Assembly: GCF_030386795.1 (NCBI RefSeq)
Contig: NZ_JANUQM010000006.1
Location: forward strand, 312,601 to 376,600
Direction: 5' to 3'
Origin: Streptomyces sp. S.PNR 29
Lineage (GTDB): Bacteria; Actinomycetota; Actinomycetes; Streptomycetales; Streptomycetaceae
DNA: 64,000 nt
Positions 16,059 to 24,659 of this stretch are shown here, one piece after another. The notes under the pieces are model-generated. The model saw only the letters and a program-made list of their open reading frames with translations, was not told the DNA's origin and did not search any database. Numbering within the stretch: the first letter of the stretch is position 1; every line of letters begins with the position of its first letter. A program made the translations under genes and the position numbers.

Positions 16059-18053
16059 ATGACGTCGACGCCGACGGGCGCCCGGCAGAACTTCGACCCG
16101 TCCCAGACCACCCAGCTCAGGGTGCCTGCTCACCGGACCGGGAACACGGGGATGTTCCGCCGGATAAAGAAGACGCTGCCGAGATACGACTACGAGCACT
16201 ACAGCCGGCTGGCCGGCCCCCTCACCCAGCCGGATCCGAACAAGCCGTACAAGGTCAGATACCGCTCGCTGATCTCCCAGGAGCCGCACCGCATACGAGT
16301 GGCCCTGATGCTGGCGGCGGCCCCGGTGCTGTCGCTGGTGCTGCTGGTCTGGCTGCTGCAGCCCGAGCACTGGACCGAGCGTGACTACCCGGCCTTCGAC
16401 TGGCTGCCCGCGCTCGACGTCGTGATGCTGGTCTCGATCGGCCTGATCGAGTTCTTCCGCTGCATGAACGTGCTGTCGAACGCGCACGCCACGCTGGTCG
16501 CCCGCGATCCGATCCCGGTGGTGCCCGAGAGCGGTACCAGAGTCGCCTTCCTCACCTCCTTCGTGCCCGGCAAGGAGCCGCTGGAGATGGTGACGAAGAC
16601 CCTGGAGGCCGCGGTGAAGATCCGGCACCGGGGCGTCCTGCACGTCTGGCTGCTGGACGAGGGCGACGACCCCGAGGTGAAGGCGGTCTGCGAGCGCCTC
16701 GGGGTGCACCACTTCTCCCGCAAGGGCGTCGCGAAGTGGAACCAGCCCAAGGGCCCGCACCGCGCCAAGACCAAGCACGGCAACTACAACGCCTGGCTCG
16801 AAGCCCACGGCGACGACTACGACTTCTTCGCCTCCGTCGACACCGACCACGTGCCGCTGCCCAACTACCTGGAGCGGATGCTGGGCTTCTTCCGCGACCC
16901 GGACGTCGGCTTCGTCATCGGCCCGCAGGTCTACGGCAACTACGACAACTTCGTCACCAAGGCCGCCGAGTCGCAGCAGTTCCTCTTCCACGCCCTGATC
17001 CAGCGCGCGGGCAACCGCTACGGCGCGCCGATGTTCGTGGGCACCTCCAACGCCGTGCGCATCAAGGCCATCAAGCAGATCGGCGGCCTGTACGACTCGA
17101 TCACCGAGGACATGGCGACCGGCTTCGAGATGCACCGCGCCAAGAACCCGGCCACCGGCAACAAGTGGCGCTCGGTGTACACCCCGGACGTGCTGGCGGT
17201 CGGTGAGGGCCCCAGCGCCTGGACGGACTTCTTCACCCAGCAGATGCGCTGGTCGCGGGGTACCTACGAGACGATCCTCAAGCAGTACTGGAAGGGCTGG
17301 TTCTCGCTGCCGCCGAGCAAGCTCTTCAACTACACGATGATGATCATCTTCTACCCGATGTCGGCCCTCAACTGGATCCTCGCGGCGCTGAGCTGTGCGC
17401 TGTTCCTGGGTCTGGGCGCCTCGGGTGTGAACATCGACCCGGCCGTCTGGCTGATGCTCTACGGCAACGCCTCCGCCCTGCAGATCGGCCTCTACGTCTG
17501 GAACCGCCGCCACAACGTCTCACCGCACGAGCCGGAGGGCTCCGGCGGCGTGGCCGGCATGGTCATGTCCGCGCTGTCGGCGCCGCTCTACGCGAAGGCG
17601 CTGATCGACTCCGTGCTGCGCCGCAAGAGCAAGTTCGTGGTCACCCCCAAGGGCGACTCGGCCAGCCCGGACAGGTGGTTCGGGACCTTCCGGTACCACT
17701 GGTACTTCATCCTGATCTTCGGCGGCTCGATCGCCGCCGGCTTCGTCTACGGGCACTCCCACCCGGCGATGGTCATCTGGGCCATGTTCGCCATGCTCAT
17801 CACCGCGTTCCCGATCTTCGCCTGGCGGCACGAGCTGCGGCAGGCCCGGAAGAAGCCGGCCGCCGCCGCTCAGGCCCAGCCGGAGGACGCGGCGCCGGCG
17901 CACCAGACGCGGCCGCTGCCCCTGCCGCAGCAGCACGCGGCCCACGCGCCCCAGCAGAAGCCGAGCTGGGCCGCCGCGAACACCGGAGCGCACGGGGGCT
18001 CCGACCAGACCATGCAGATCGCCCTTGGTGGACTTGGGGGACGTAAGGAATGA
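16059..18053 (+). CDS. cslA: CslA, cellulose synthase-like glycosyltransferase (GT2)
   Basis: 664 residues. A processive GT2 membrane glycosyltransferase that builds a beta-1,4 glycan at the hyphal tip from a UDP-sugar. Catalytic motifs are intact: D200 (LLDEGDD), DxD at D261-T-D263, TED at 349-351, and QxxRW at Q394-Q-M-R397-W398. Two hydrophobic helices precede the catalytic domain (about 85-105 and 120-140), and several follow (about 425-600). The C-terminal ~70 residues are a Pro/Gln/Ala-rich tail. No PilZ domain. Ends in an ATGA overlap with glxA, so the two are coupled. In S. lividans CslA with GlxA is needed for tip glycan and morphogenesis. Confidence 0.96.
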   Translation: MTSTPTGARQNFDPSQTTQLRVPAHRTGNTGMFRRIKKTLPRYDYEHYSRLAGPLTQPDPNKPYKVRYRSLISQEPHRIRVALMLAAAPVLSLVLLVWLLQPEHWTERDYPAFDWLPALDVVMLVSIGLIEFFRCMNVLSNAHATLVARDPIPVVPESGTRVAFLTSFVPGKEPLEMVTKTLEAAVKIRHRGVLHVWLLDEGDDPEVKAVCERLGVHHFSRKGVAKWNQPKGPHRAKTKHGNYNAWLEAHGDDYDFFASVDTDHVPLPNYLERMLGFFRDPDVGFVIGPQVYGNYDNFVTKAAESQQFLFHALIQRAGNRYGAPMFVGTSNAVRIKAIKQIGGLYDSITEDMATGFEMHRAKNPATGNKWRSVYTPDVLAVGEGPSAWTDFFTQQMRWSRGTYETILKQYWKGWFSLPPSKLFNYTMMIIFYPMSALNWILAALSCALFLGLGASGVNIDPAVWLMLYGNASALQIGLYVWNRRHNVSPHEPEGSGGVAGMVMSALSAPLYAKALIDSVLRRKSKFVVTPKGDSASPDRWFGTFRYHWYFILIFGGSIAAGFVYGHSHPAMVIWAMFAMLITAFPIFAWRHELRQARKKPAAAAQAQPEDAAPAHQTRPLPLPQQHAAHAPQQKPSWAAANTGAHGGSDQTMQIALGGLGGRKE

Positions 18054-19987
18054 ACGACCGTGCAGGCCGCCGTCGCGCCCGTCGGCTCGCGATCGGCACG
18101 GCGGTGGTACTCGCGCTGGCCGGGATGAACGGGCCGTGGCTCTACCGCTTCGGAACCGAGAAGTACCACCAGTACCAAATCGACAAGCCCGAGTACAAAG
18201 CCGCGAACGGCAAGTGGGAGATCGTCGAGTTCCCGGAGGAGTACCGCCAGAACACCATCCACGCGGCACTGCTGCACACCGGCAAGGTGCTGCTGATCGC
18301 GGGGTCGGGCAACAACCAGGACAACTTCGACGCCAAGAAGTACGACACCCGTATCTGGGACCCGGTCAAGGGCACCATCAAGAAGGTCCCGACCCCGAAC
18401 GACCTGTTCTGCACCGGCCACACCCAGCTGGCCAACGGCAACCTGCTGATCGCCGGTGGCACCAAGCGGTACGAGAAGCTCAAGGGTGACGTGAAGAAGG
18501 CCGGCGGCCTGATGATCGTCCACAACGAGAACCCGGACAAGCCGATCACCCTGCCGGCGGGCACCAAGTTCACCGGCAAGGAGAACGGCAAGACCTTCGT
18601 GTCGAAGGACCCGGTCCTCGTGCCGCGCGCGAAGAAGAACTTCGACAAGAACACCGGCGCGTTCCTGGGCAACTCCCCCGGACTCGGCCGTATCTACGTC
18701 GAGGCGCAGAAGGAAGGCGCCAAGTACGAGACCGGTACGCAGGACAACTACCGCGTCCACGGCCTCTCCGGCGCCGACGCGCGCAACACCTACGGCATCG
18801 CGCAGAAGCTCGCCCTCGACAAGAAGGACTTCCAGGGGATCCGGGACACCTACGAGTTCGACCCGGTCGCCGAGAAGTACATCAAGGTCGACCCGATGAA
18901 CGAGGCCCGCTGGTACCCGACGCTCACCACGCTGAGCGACGGGAAGATCCTCAGCGTCTCCGGCCTCGACGACATCGGCCAGCTGGTCCCGGGCAAGAAC
19001 GAGATCTACGACCCGAAGACCAAGAAGTGGACGTACACGGAGAAGCTCCGCCAGTTCCCGACGTACCCGGCGCTGTTCACGATGCAGAACGGCAAGGTCT
19101 TCTACTCGGGTTCCAACGCGGGCTACGGCCCGGACGACGTGGGCCGTGACCCGGGCGTCTGGGACGTGGACACCAACAAGTTCACGAAGGTGCCCGGGCT
19201 GGGCGACGCCAAGCTGATGGAGACGTCCAACACGGTGCTGCTGCCGCCGGCGCAGGACGAGAAGTACATGGTGATCGGCGGCGGCGGGGTCGGCGAGTCC
19301 AAGCTGTCCAGCAAGAAGACCAGGATCGTGGACATGAAGGCGGACAACCCGCGCTTCGTGGACGGCCCTTCGCTGGAGAAGGGCACGCGCTACCCGCAGG
19401 CGTCGATCCTGCCCGACGACAGCGTGCTGGTCTCCGGTGGCTCGGAGGACTACCGGGGCCGCGGCGGCTCCAACATCCTCCAGGCGCGGATCTACGACAC
19501 GGAGAAGAACGAGTTCAGGCGGGTCGCCGATCCGCTGGTGGGCCGTAACTACCACTCCGGGTCGATCCTGCTGCCCGACGGGCGGGTGATGTTCTTCGGC
19601 TCCGACTCGCTCTTCGCCGACGAGGCCAACACCAAGCCGGGCGAGTTCGAGCAGCGCATCGAGATCTACACACCGCCCTATCTGTTCGGGACCCGGCAGC
19701 CGTCGCTGGCGGGCGGCCCGAAGACCATCGCGCGGGGTGAGTCGGGGACGTTCACCTCGAAGCAGGCCGCGTCCATCAAGAAGGTGCGGCTGATCCGGCC
19801 GAGCGCGTCGACGCATGTCACCGACGTGGACCAGCGGTCGATCGCGCTGGACTTCCAGGTGTCCGGCGACCGGATCGCGGTGACCGTGCCGAAGAACCGG
19901 AACCTGGTTCAGTCGGGCTGGTACATGATGTTCGTGACCGACGCCGACGGGACGCCCAGCAAGGCGCAGTGGGTGAAGGTGCCGTAG
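18050..19987 (+). CDS. glxA: GlxA, copper-radical oxidase (galactose-oxidase-like)
   Basis: 645 residues, start coupled to cslA (ATGA). An N-terminal membrane anchor (RRLAIGTAVVLALAGM) is followed by a seven-bladed Kelch-like fold and an Ig-like C-terminal domain. The residues for the Tyr-Cys cofactor are visible: Cys121 (LFCTGHTQ), Trp288 and Tyr289 (ARWYPTL). The axial Tyr and a His ligand lie in GRNYHSG, and a further His ligand in STHVTDVD. The enzyme oxidises a sugar hydroxyl to an aldehyde with production of hydrogen peroxide, and acts on or with the CslA product at the cell surface. The copper needs maturation, for which no gene is nearby. A strong terminator follows. Confidence 0.96.
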   Translation: MNDRAGRRRARRLAIGTAVVLALAGMNGPWLYRFGTEKYHQYQIDKPEYKAANGKWEIVEFPEEYRQNTIHAALLHTGKVLLIAGSGNNQDNFDAKKYDTRIWDPVKGTIKKVPTPNDLFCTGHTQLANGNLLIAGGTKRYEKLKGDVKKAGGLMIVHNENPDKPITLPAGTKFTGKENGKTFVSKDPVLVPRAKKNFDKNTGAFLGNSPGLGRIYVEAQKEGAKYETGTQDNYRVHGLSGADARNTYGIAQKLALDKKDFQGIRDTYEFDPVAEKYIKVDPMNEARWYPTLTTLSDGKILSVSGLDDIGQLVPGKNEIYDPKTKKWTYTEKLRQFPTYPALFTMQNGKVFYSGSNAGYGPDDVGRDPGVWDVDTNKFTKVPGLGDAKLMETSNTVLLPPAQDEKYMVIGGGGVGESKLSSKKTRIVDMKADNPRFVDGPSLEKGTRYPQASILPDDSVLVSGGSEDYRGRGGSNILQARIYDTEKNEFRRVADPLVGRNYHSGSILLPDGRVMFFGSDSLFADEANTKPGEFEQRIEIYTPPYLFGTRQPSLAGGPKTIARGESGTFTSKQAASIKKVRLIRPSASTHVTDVDQRSIALDFQVSGDRIAVTVPKNRNLVQSGWYMMFVTDADGTPSKAQWVKVP

Positions 19988-20000
19988 TCTCCGCGCACCT

Positions 20001-20031
20001 GGGGGCGCCCTCCTCGTCGGAGGGCGCCCCC
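20001..20031. terminator. Bidirectional terminator between glxA and the GH6 gene
   Basis: GGGGGCGCCCTCC (20001-20013) and GGAGGGCGCCCCC (20019-20031) make a perfect 13-bp stem with a TCGTC loop, placed between two convergent genes. Confidence 0.9.
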
Positions 20032-20047
20032 TTCGGCGTATCAGCGC

Positions 20048-21073
20048 CTAGTGGGACGCTTTGGCCAGCTTCAGTGCGTAGTCCGCCCACCACTGGCCCG
20101 CCTTCGGGCCGCCCTTGCACTCGCCGTCCGACTCGCCCGGGCGCTTCACCCACAGGTACGCGTCGACCAGCGGGTCCGCCGTCTTCGTCGTCGGGGTCTC
20201 GCCCAGGGCCCGGCCCGGCGGGTTGCACCAGCGCTCGTCGGGGTTGCCCCCGGTGTAGGGGCCGTTGCCGTTGCGGCTGGTGTCGATGACGAAGTGCTTG
20301 CCGTCCACCTTGGCCGACAGCTGCTTGCCGTAGGCGAGGGAGTCCTCGGTGGAGTAGTAGTTGGAGACGTTGACCGAGAAGCCGTCGGCCTGGTCGATTC
20401 CCGCCCACTTCAGGGGCTCGAAGATCTGGTCGGGGTGACCCCAGCCGGCGTTGCCCGCGTCCAGGTAGACCTTTGTGTTCTTCAGGGCCGTGAGCTTGGC
20501 GATGGCGCCCTTGAGGAGGTCGTAGCGCTCCTCGTGGTACTCGTCGGGCGTGCAGCCGTCCACCAGGTGCAGTACGGCGTCCGGCTCCAGGATGACGGTC
20601 GCGGACCGGTCGCCGATGCCCTTGGCCACGCCGTCGATCCAGGCGCGGTAGGCGTTGCCGTCGGCGGCGCCGCCCTGCGAGTACTGGCCGCAGTCGCGGT
20701 GCGGGATGTTGTAGAGGACCAGCAGCGCGGTGCGGTCCGCCTTGTCGGCGGCCTCGGTGAAGCCGCGGGCCTCCTGCTCCGGGTTCTCCGGGCCGATCCA
20801 CTCACCGGTCGGCTGCTGGGCGATCTTGCGGATCTGCTGGGCCTCCGCCGTCCTGCCGGCCTTCGCCGCAGCGGCCAGCTGCCGCGCCGCCGTGCCGTTC
20901 GGGTTGACCCAGAACGGGTTGCTCTCCTTGGGCTGTTGAGTGATGCGGGCGCTCGCGTCCTCGCCCTTCTCGCCCCCGCCTCCGCCCCCGGAGGAGGAAC
21001 ACCCCGCTGCCAGCAGTGCCGCCCCCAGCACCACCGCGGACACGCGTGCCCCGGCCCCCCACTTGCCGTACAT
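20048..21073 (-). CDS. Glycoside hydrolase family 6 lipoprotein (endoglucanase)
   Basis: 341 residues; ATG at 21073 after GGGGGAGTTGG. A lipoprotein signal ends at C25 (LLAAGC), so it is anchored outside the membrane, with a short Ser/Gly linker. GH6 hallmarks: YNIPHRDCGQYSQGG, then VILEPDAVLHLVDGC with the catalytic Asp, and later FVIDTSRNGNGP and WCNPPGRALG. GH6 enzymes cut beta-1,4 glucan with inversion. It faces glxA across a shared terminator, as in S. coelicolor (SCO2838 by my recollection). A role trimming the CslA glycan is likely. Could be endo- or exo-acting. Confidence 0.93.
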   Translation of the reverse strand: MYGKWGAGARVSAVVLGAALLAAGCSSSGGGGGGEKGEDASARITQQPKESNPFWVNPNGTAARQLAAAAKAGRTAEAQQIRKIAQQPTGEWIGPENPEQEARGFTEAADKADRTALLVLYNIPHRDCGQYSQGGAADGNAYRAWIDGVAKGIGDRSATVILEPDAVLHLVDGCTPDEYHEERYDLLKGAIAKLTALKNTKVYLDAGNAGWGHPDQIFEPLKWAGIDQADGFSVNVSNYYSTEDSLAYGKQLSAKVDGKHFVIDTSRNGNGPYTGGNPDERWCNPPGRALGETPTTKTADPLVDAYLWVKRPGESDGECKGGPKAGQWWADYALKLAKASH

Positions 21074-21150
21074 CCAACTCCCCCTTGGGTGCACTGTTCC
21101 GAGCCTCAATCCTGACATACGCCCCGCGGGCCCAGGAGGTCGTGACTACA

Positions 21151-21816
21151 TCAGACGCCGGTGCCCGTGAGGTACGCCGAGACGACCACGTTGGCCGTGT
21201 AGCTGCGGCTGGCCCGGTCGTAGCTGCCGCCGCAGGTGATCAGCCGCAGCTCGGCCCGCCCCGAGGTGCGCGGCCCGTAGGCCTGGTGGGCGTCGAAGCG
21301 GTCGCGGCTGAGGACCTGGACCTTGTCGACGGTGAACTCGGCGACCTCGGCGTCGTCGCGGATCACCCGGATCTTCTCGCCGGGCTTGAGGGCGCTGATC
21401 CGGAAGAAGACGGCGGGCCGGGTCTCGGTGTCGGCGTGCCCCACCATCAGCGCGGTCCCGGCCGCCCCGGGTTTCACCCCGGCCGCGTACCAGCCGACGG
21501 CTCCGGGCTGGTCGAAGGGCGGCGGGTCGAGCGCGCCCCGCCCGTCCAGGCCGCGGGGCACCACCGGTGCCCGCACACCGAGGCCGGGGATGTCGAGGCG
21601 CCGCGGCAGCGCGTCGTCCAGCGGCCGGTGCGCGGGCGGCAGCGCCACGTCGGGCGGCCGCCCGGCCGCCGCCATGTCGCCGGTGGCCGGCGCGGCTATG
21701 CCGTGCTGTACGTCCGTCACCTCGCGGCCCCACAGCCACAGCCCGAGCAGCAGCACCGTCCAGGCGACGCCGGCCACGAGGCGGCCGGTGCCGGGGAAAC
21801 GTTCGTGGTCGGACAT
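21151..21816 (-). CDS. Class F sortase
   Basis: 221 residues; ATG at 21816, starting 2 bases after the stop of the upstream gene. A single N-terminal membrane helix (LVAGVAWTVLLLGLWLWG) is followed by the sortase beta-barrel. Catalytic residues: His127 (LMVGHADT), Cys195 (LITCGG) and Arg201 (DRASRSY). Class F sortases are transpeptidases of actinobacteria whose partners are poorly known. It is cotranscribed with the upstream secreted protein, which lacks an obvious LPXTG motif. Two LAXTG-type surface proteins elsewhere in the window are better fits for class E enzymes. Confidence 0.87.
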   Translation of the reverse strand: MSDHERFPGTGRLVAGVAWTVLLLGLWLWGREVTDVQHGIAAPATGDMAAAGRPPDVALPPAHRPLDDALPRRLDIPGLGVRAPVVPRGLDGRGALDPPPFDQPGAVGWYAAGVKPGAAGTALMVGHADTETRPAVFFRISALKPGEKIRVIRDDAEVAEFTVDKVQVLSRDRFDAHQAYGPRTSGRAELRLITCGGSYDRASRSYTANVVVSAYLTGTGV

Positions 21817-21818
21817 GG

Positions 21819-22451
21819 TCAGCCCGTTCCGTGTCCCGTCCCGCGGCTCCGGCGAACACCGCGCAGGGCGACGGCCACCGCGGCGATCCCGGCGAGCACC
21901 AGGCCGGTCACCGTGTGCGCCGTACCCGGGCCGGCCGCGCGGGCCTGACCGGCGGGCACGGTGGCGAGGTGTGCGCCGCCGCCACCGCCCGCCTCGACGG
22001 GGGCGATGGGGGAGGCGGGGGCAGACGCGTGGGCGAGTGGAGTGGCCGGTGCGGGGGAAACGGGCGGAGCGAGGGGAGAGGCGGCGGTGCGGGGCTGCTC
22101 CGGCCCGGCCGCCTGCCCGGCGACGGTGATCGTGCCCGTCCGCTCGACGACTCCGCAGGTGACCCTCACCCGGTACGCCCCGGCCTTGGCCGTGGAGCGG
22201 ACCCGGGTCGAGCCGACGAGGGCGCCGTCCGCGGCCGCGAGCCGCGCGTCCGCGACGAACGCGTCCGAGGCGGCGAGGGCGGTCTTCTCCGTGCAGTCGG
22301 CCACTCTGAGCGTGACGTCGGTGCCGGGGGCGGGGGCCGAAGGGGCCACCGAGACGCCGGCCTGCTCCTCCACGGGCGCCGCGTGGGCCGCCGGGACGAG
22401 GGCGACGCCGGCCAGGACGCCGGTACAGAGAGCGACTCTTCGCAAACCCAT
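21819..22451 (-). CDS. Secreted/membrane protein of a sortase operon
   Basis: 210 residues; ATG at 22451 with GGAGG seven bases upstream. It has a signal peptide (LRRVALCTGVLAGVALVPAAHA), then a beta-rich domain (about 30-120, EEQAGVSVAPSAPAPGTDVTLRV, two Cys residues in VADCTE and VTCGVVE). A long Ala/Pro/Ser-rich linker follows, then a C-terminal membrane helix with a basic end (LVLAGIAAVAVALRGVRRSR). No LPXTG-like motif precedes the helix. Immediately followed by the sortase gene. It may be the substrate or partner of that sortase by another route. A palindrome overlaps its leader. Confidence 0.78.
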   Translation of the reverse strand: MGLRRVALCTGVLAGVALVPAAHAAPVEEQAGVSVAPSAPAPGTDVTLRVADCTEKTALAASDAFVADARLAAADGALVGSTRVRSTAKAGAYRVRVTCGVVERTGTITVAGQAAGPEQPRTAASPLAPPVSPAPATPLAHASAPASPIAPVEAGGGGGAHLATVPAGQARAAGPGTAHTVTGLVLAGIAAVAVALRGVRRSRGTGHGTG

Positions 22452-22459
22452 CGTGAAAC

Positions 22460-22475
22460 CTCCAGACATCTGGAG
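22460..22475. promoter_or_regulatory. Palindrome over the ribosome site of the sortase operon
   Basis: CTCCAGA CA TCTGGAG, a perfect 7-bp-arm inverted repeat. On the reverse strand it ends with the GGAG of the ribosome site for the gene starting at 22451. It could be an operator or a hairpin that hides the ribosome site. Confidence 0.45.
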
Positions 22476-22490
22476 ACTCCCCCGCCGGAG

Positions 22491-22518
22491 CCCGCCCCGC
22501 ATCCGCGCGAGGGGCGGG
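22491..22518 (-). terminator. Probable terminator after the HAD gene
   Basis: CCCGCCCC (22491-22498) pairs with GGGGCGGG (22511-22518). Outer GAG/CTC pairs lengthen it with small bulges. It lies about 30 bases past the HAD stop on the reverse strand. Confidence 0.6.
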
Positions 22519-22545
22519 GTTGCTCCGAACGGGTGACGGCGGGTT

Positions 22546-23325
22546 TCAGATCCGGTCGACGAGGTCCGCGATGGAGTCGACGACCTTCGACGGCCGGTAC
22601 GGGAAGTCCTCGACCTGCTCGGGCCGGGTCAGGCCGGTGAGCACCAGGAACGTCTGCATACCGGCCTCCATGCCGGCCAGTACGTCGGTGTCCATGCGGT
22701 CGCCGATCATCGCGCTGCTCTCGGAGTGGGCGCCGATCGCGTTGAGGCCGGTGCGCATCATCAGCGGGTTCGGCTTGCCCGCGAAGTACGGCTTCTTCCC
22801 GGTCGCCTGGGTGATCAGCGCGGCCACGGCGCCGGTCGCGGGCAGCGGGCCCTCCGTCGACGGGCCGGTCTCGTCGGGGTTGGTGCAGATGAAGCGGGCG
22901 CCGCCGAGGATGAGCCGTACCGCCTTCGTCATGGCCTCGAAGGAGTACGTGCGGGTCTCGCCGAGGACGACGTAGTCCGGCTCGTGGTCGGTGAGGATGT
23001 AGCCGATGTCGTGCAGCGCGGTGGTCAGGCCCGCCTCGCCGATCACGTACGCCGAGCCGCAGGGCCGCTGGTCGTCCAGGAACTTGGCGGTGGCCAGCGC
23101 CGACGTCCAGATGTTCTCGATCGGCACGTCGAGGCCCATGCGGCGCAGGCGGGCGTGCAGGTCGCGCGGGGTGTACATCGAGTTGTTGGTGAGGACCAGG
23201 AACGGCTTGCCGGACTCCCGCAGCTTCTTGAGGAAGGCGTCGGCGCCGGGGATGGGGACGCCCTCGTGGATGAGCACACCGTCCATGTCGGTGAGCCACG
23301 ACTCTATGGGCTTGCGGTCTGCCAT
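22546..23325 (-). CDS. HAD-superfamily IIA phosphatase (NagD/PNPase-like)
   Basis: 259 residues from the ATG of MADRKPIESW; AGGAGACCGAGGCAC precedes it. HAD motif I is DMDGVL (nucleophile Asp), motif II FLVLTNNS, and the C-terminal motif SAMIGDRMDTDVLAG binds magnesium. The long cap between them is that of the IIA subgroup, which includes NagD and p-nitrophenyl or nucleotide phosphatases. Such enzymes dephosphorylate sugar phosphates or nucleotides in the cytoplasm. No partner gene is evident; it is flanked by hairpins on both sides and looks monocistronic. Confidence 0.88.
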   Translation of the reverse strand: MADRKPIESWLTDMDGVLIHEGVPIPGADAFLKKLRESGKPFLVLTNNSMYTPRDLHARLRRMGLDVPIENIWTSALATAKFLDDQRPCGSAYVIGEAGLTTALHDIGYILTDHEPDYVVLGETRTYSFEAMTKAVRLILGGARFICTNPDETGPSTEGPLPATGAVAALITQATGKKPYFAGKPNPLMMRTGLNAIGAHSESSAMIGDRMDTDVLAGMEAGMQTFLVLTGLTRPEQVEDFPYRPSKVVDSIADLVDRI

Positions 23326-23366
23326 GTGCCTCGGTCTCCTGCCGTACGCGGTGCTGCGTGGGCCCT

Positions 23367-23433
23367 GGGGCTGCCCGAGGGGTTCCCGTCGTCCGCCCGG
23401 CGCGCGGCAGGCGGGAAGGGCTCGGGCAGCCCC
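23367..23433 (-). terminator. Long hairpin after the LAXTG surface protein gene
   Basis: GGGGCTGCCCGAG (23367-23379) and CTCGGGCAGCCCC (23421-23433) are perfectly complementary over 13 bases. TTCCCG/CGGGAA extends it inward. It separates the upstream gene from the HAD gene. Confidence 0.78.
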
Positions 23434-23483
23434 TAGCCTAAACACTGGCCGGATCTTGAGGGAATGGCTGGGTTCCGGTGCTC

Positions 23484-24386
23484 TCAGCGACGTCTGCGCG
23501 CCAGGCGCAGCGCACTGGTTCCGGCGAGCACCAGGGCGGCGGCCAGGAGGAGGATGCCCACGGCGCCGCGTCCGGTGCCGGCGAGTTCGTCGGCGAGGGG
23601 CAGCGGAGCCTCCGGGGCGGTGGAGGACGGGGATGTGGGTGCGGGGGTGGGGGTGGGTGCGGGTGTGGTTCTGGCTGTCGGTGTCCGGGTGCTCGTGGAG
23701 GCATACGGGCGCGGGGACGCGGATGCGGACGCCCAGGCGGAGGCGGGGGGCGGGGCGGAGGCCGGAGTGGAGACGTCCGGCTGGGGCTCGGGGGCCGGTT
23801 CGCGGTCGGACTCGATGCGGAAGCGGTAGTCGTTCGACTGGCCGACCCAGTCGCCGTCGTCGTCATGGCGCTGGACGACGGCGGCGACGGCCGTGACCTC
23901 GTTGGCCACGGCGTCCGAGGTGACGGCGAGCCGCACCTTCACGGTGAGGGTCCGGCCGGGGCCGACGCTGAAGCCGGGGAAGCCGTCGGTCCGGTCGTCA
24001 TCGGTCCCGCCGGCGAACACTCCGATCAGCTCGTCCTGATCGGTCTCCTCGAAGCGGACCGGGTGCGGGCGGGCTCCGTCGTAGAACTCCAGACGGGGCT
24101 GGGAGGGTTCCAGGGCGCGCTGGTCGTCGACGAGCACGACGACCGGGTGGATACCGGTGCAGGCGCGGTCGGTGGTGTTGGTCAGTTCCAGGTACCAGAC
24201 GCCGTAGCCGCCGCCGGCCTCATAGGTGCCGGGCCCGCCGTGGATGCGGGTGCTGACGGGAAAGGCACGGCTGTCGGATCCTGCGCAGGCAGCCCGAGCC
24301 GGTGGCCCCGCGTGCGCGGGACCGGGGCCGACGAGAAGGGCGGCTGCCGCCGCCAGGCTGAGGGACACCGCCGTGCACAGTCGCAT
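23484..24386 (-). CDS. Surface protein with LAXTG sorting signal
   Basis: 300 residues from the ATG at 24386 (no strong ribosome site; a GTG six bases upstream is possible). A signal peptide (LCTAVSLSLAAAAALLVGPGPAHA) leads to a beta-rich domain (about 30-195, with WYLELTNTTDRACTGIHPVVVLVDD and DGFPGFSVGPGRTLTVKVRL). Then comes a Ser/Pro/Thr/Ala-rich stalk of about 60 residues. The C terminus has LAGTG followed by a hydrophobic helix and LARRRR. This is the LAXTG signal recognised by class E sortases of Streptomyces, so it is likely wall-anchored. Function unknown; the beta domain may be structural. Confidence 0.8.
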   Translation of the reverse strand: MRLCTAVSLSLAAAAALLVGPGPAHAGPPARAACAGSDSRAFPVSTRIHGGPGTYEAGGGYGVWYLELTNTTDRACTGIHPVVVLVDDQRALEPSQPRLEFYDGARPHPVRFEETDQDELIGVFAGGTDDDRTDGFPGFSVGPGRTLTVKVRLAVTSDAVANEVTAVAAVVQRHDDDGDWVGQSNDYRFRIESDREPAPEPQPDVSTPASAPPPASAWASASASPRPYASTSTRTPTARTTPAPTPTPAPTSPSSTAPEAPLPLADELAGTGRGAVGILLLAAALVLAGTSALRLARRRR

Positions 24387-24659
24387 GAACACATGACCAT
24401 GCCGGACCCCTGATCCCACCGACGGCGCCATTCCGCCCGAGGACCTCCAACGGCCGCGAAACACCGCCCGATCGGCGGCACGCCCAGACCCAACGGGCCG
24501 ACTCCGACGCGGGCAGCGGGCACCGCGCCGACACAGCGGCTCCGTCGCGCCGGGCCGCGCACCCCACCCCCGGTCACCGCAACGCCGGCCACGCAGCAAA
24601 CCCCGAGCACGCAGCACCCACCCCCCACACAGCACACCCACCGCACAGGCAAGCCCCCG

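Noticed and set aside
17870..19816. Long open frame antisense to glxA (about 650 codons)
   Set aside because: Composition is that of a GC-rich shadow frame (R, V, L, G, H heavy) with no motif; glxA on the other strand has its full catalytic set.
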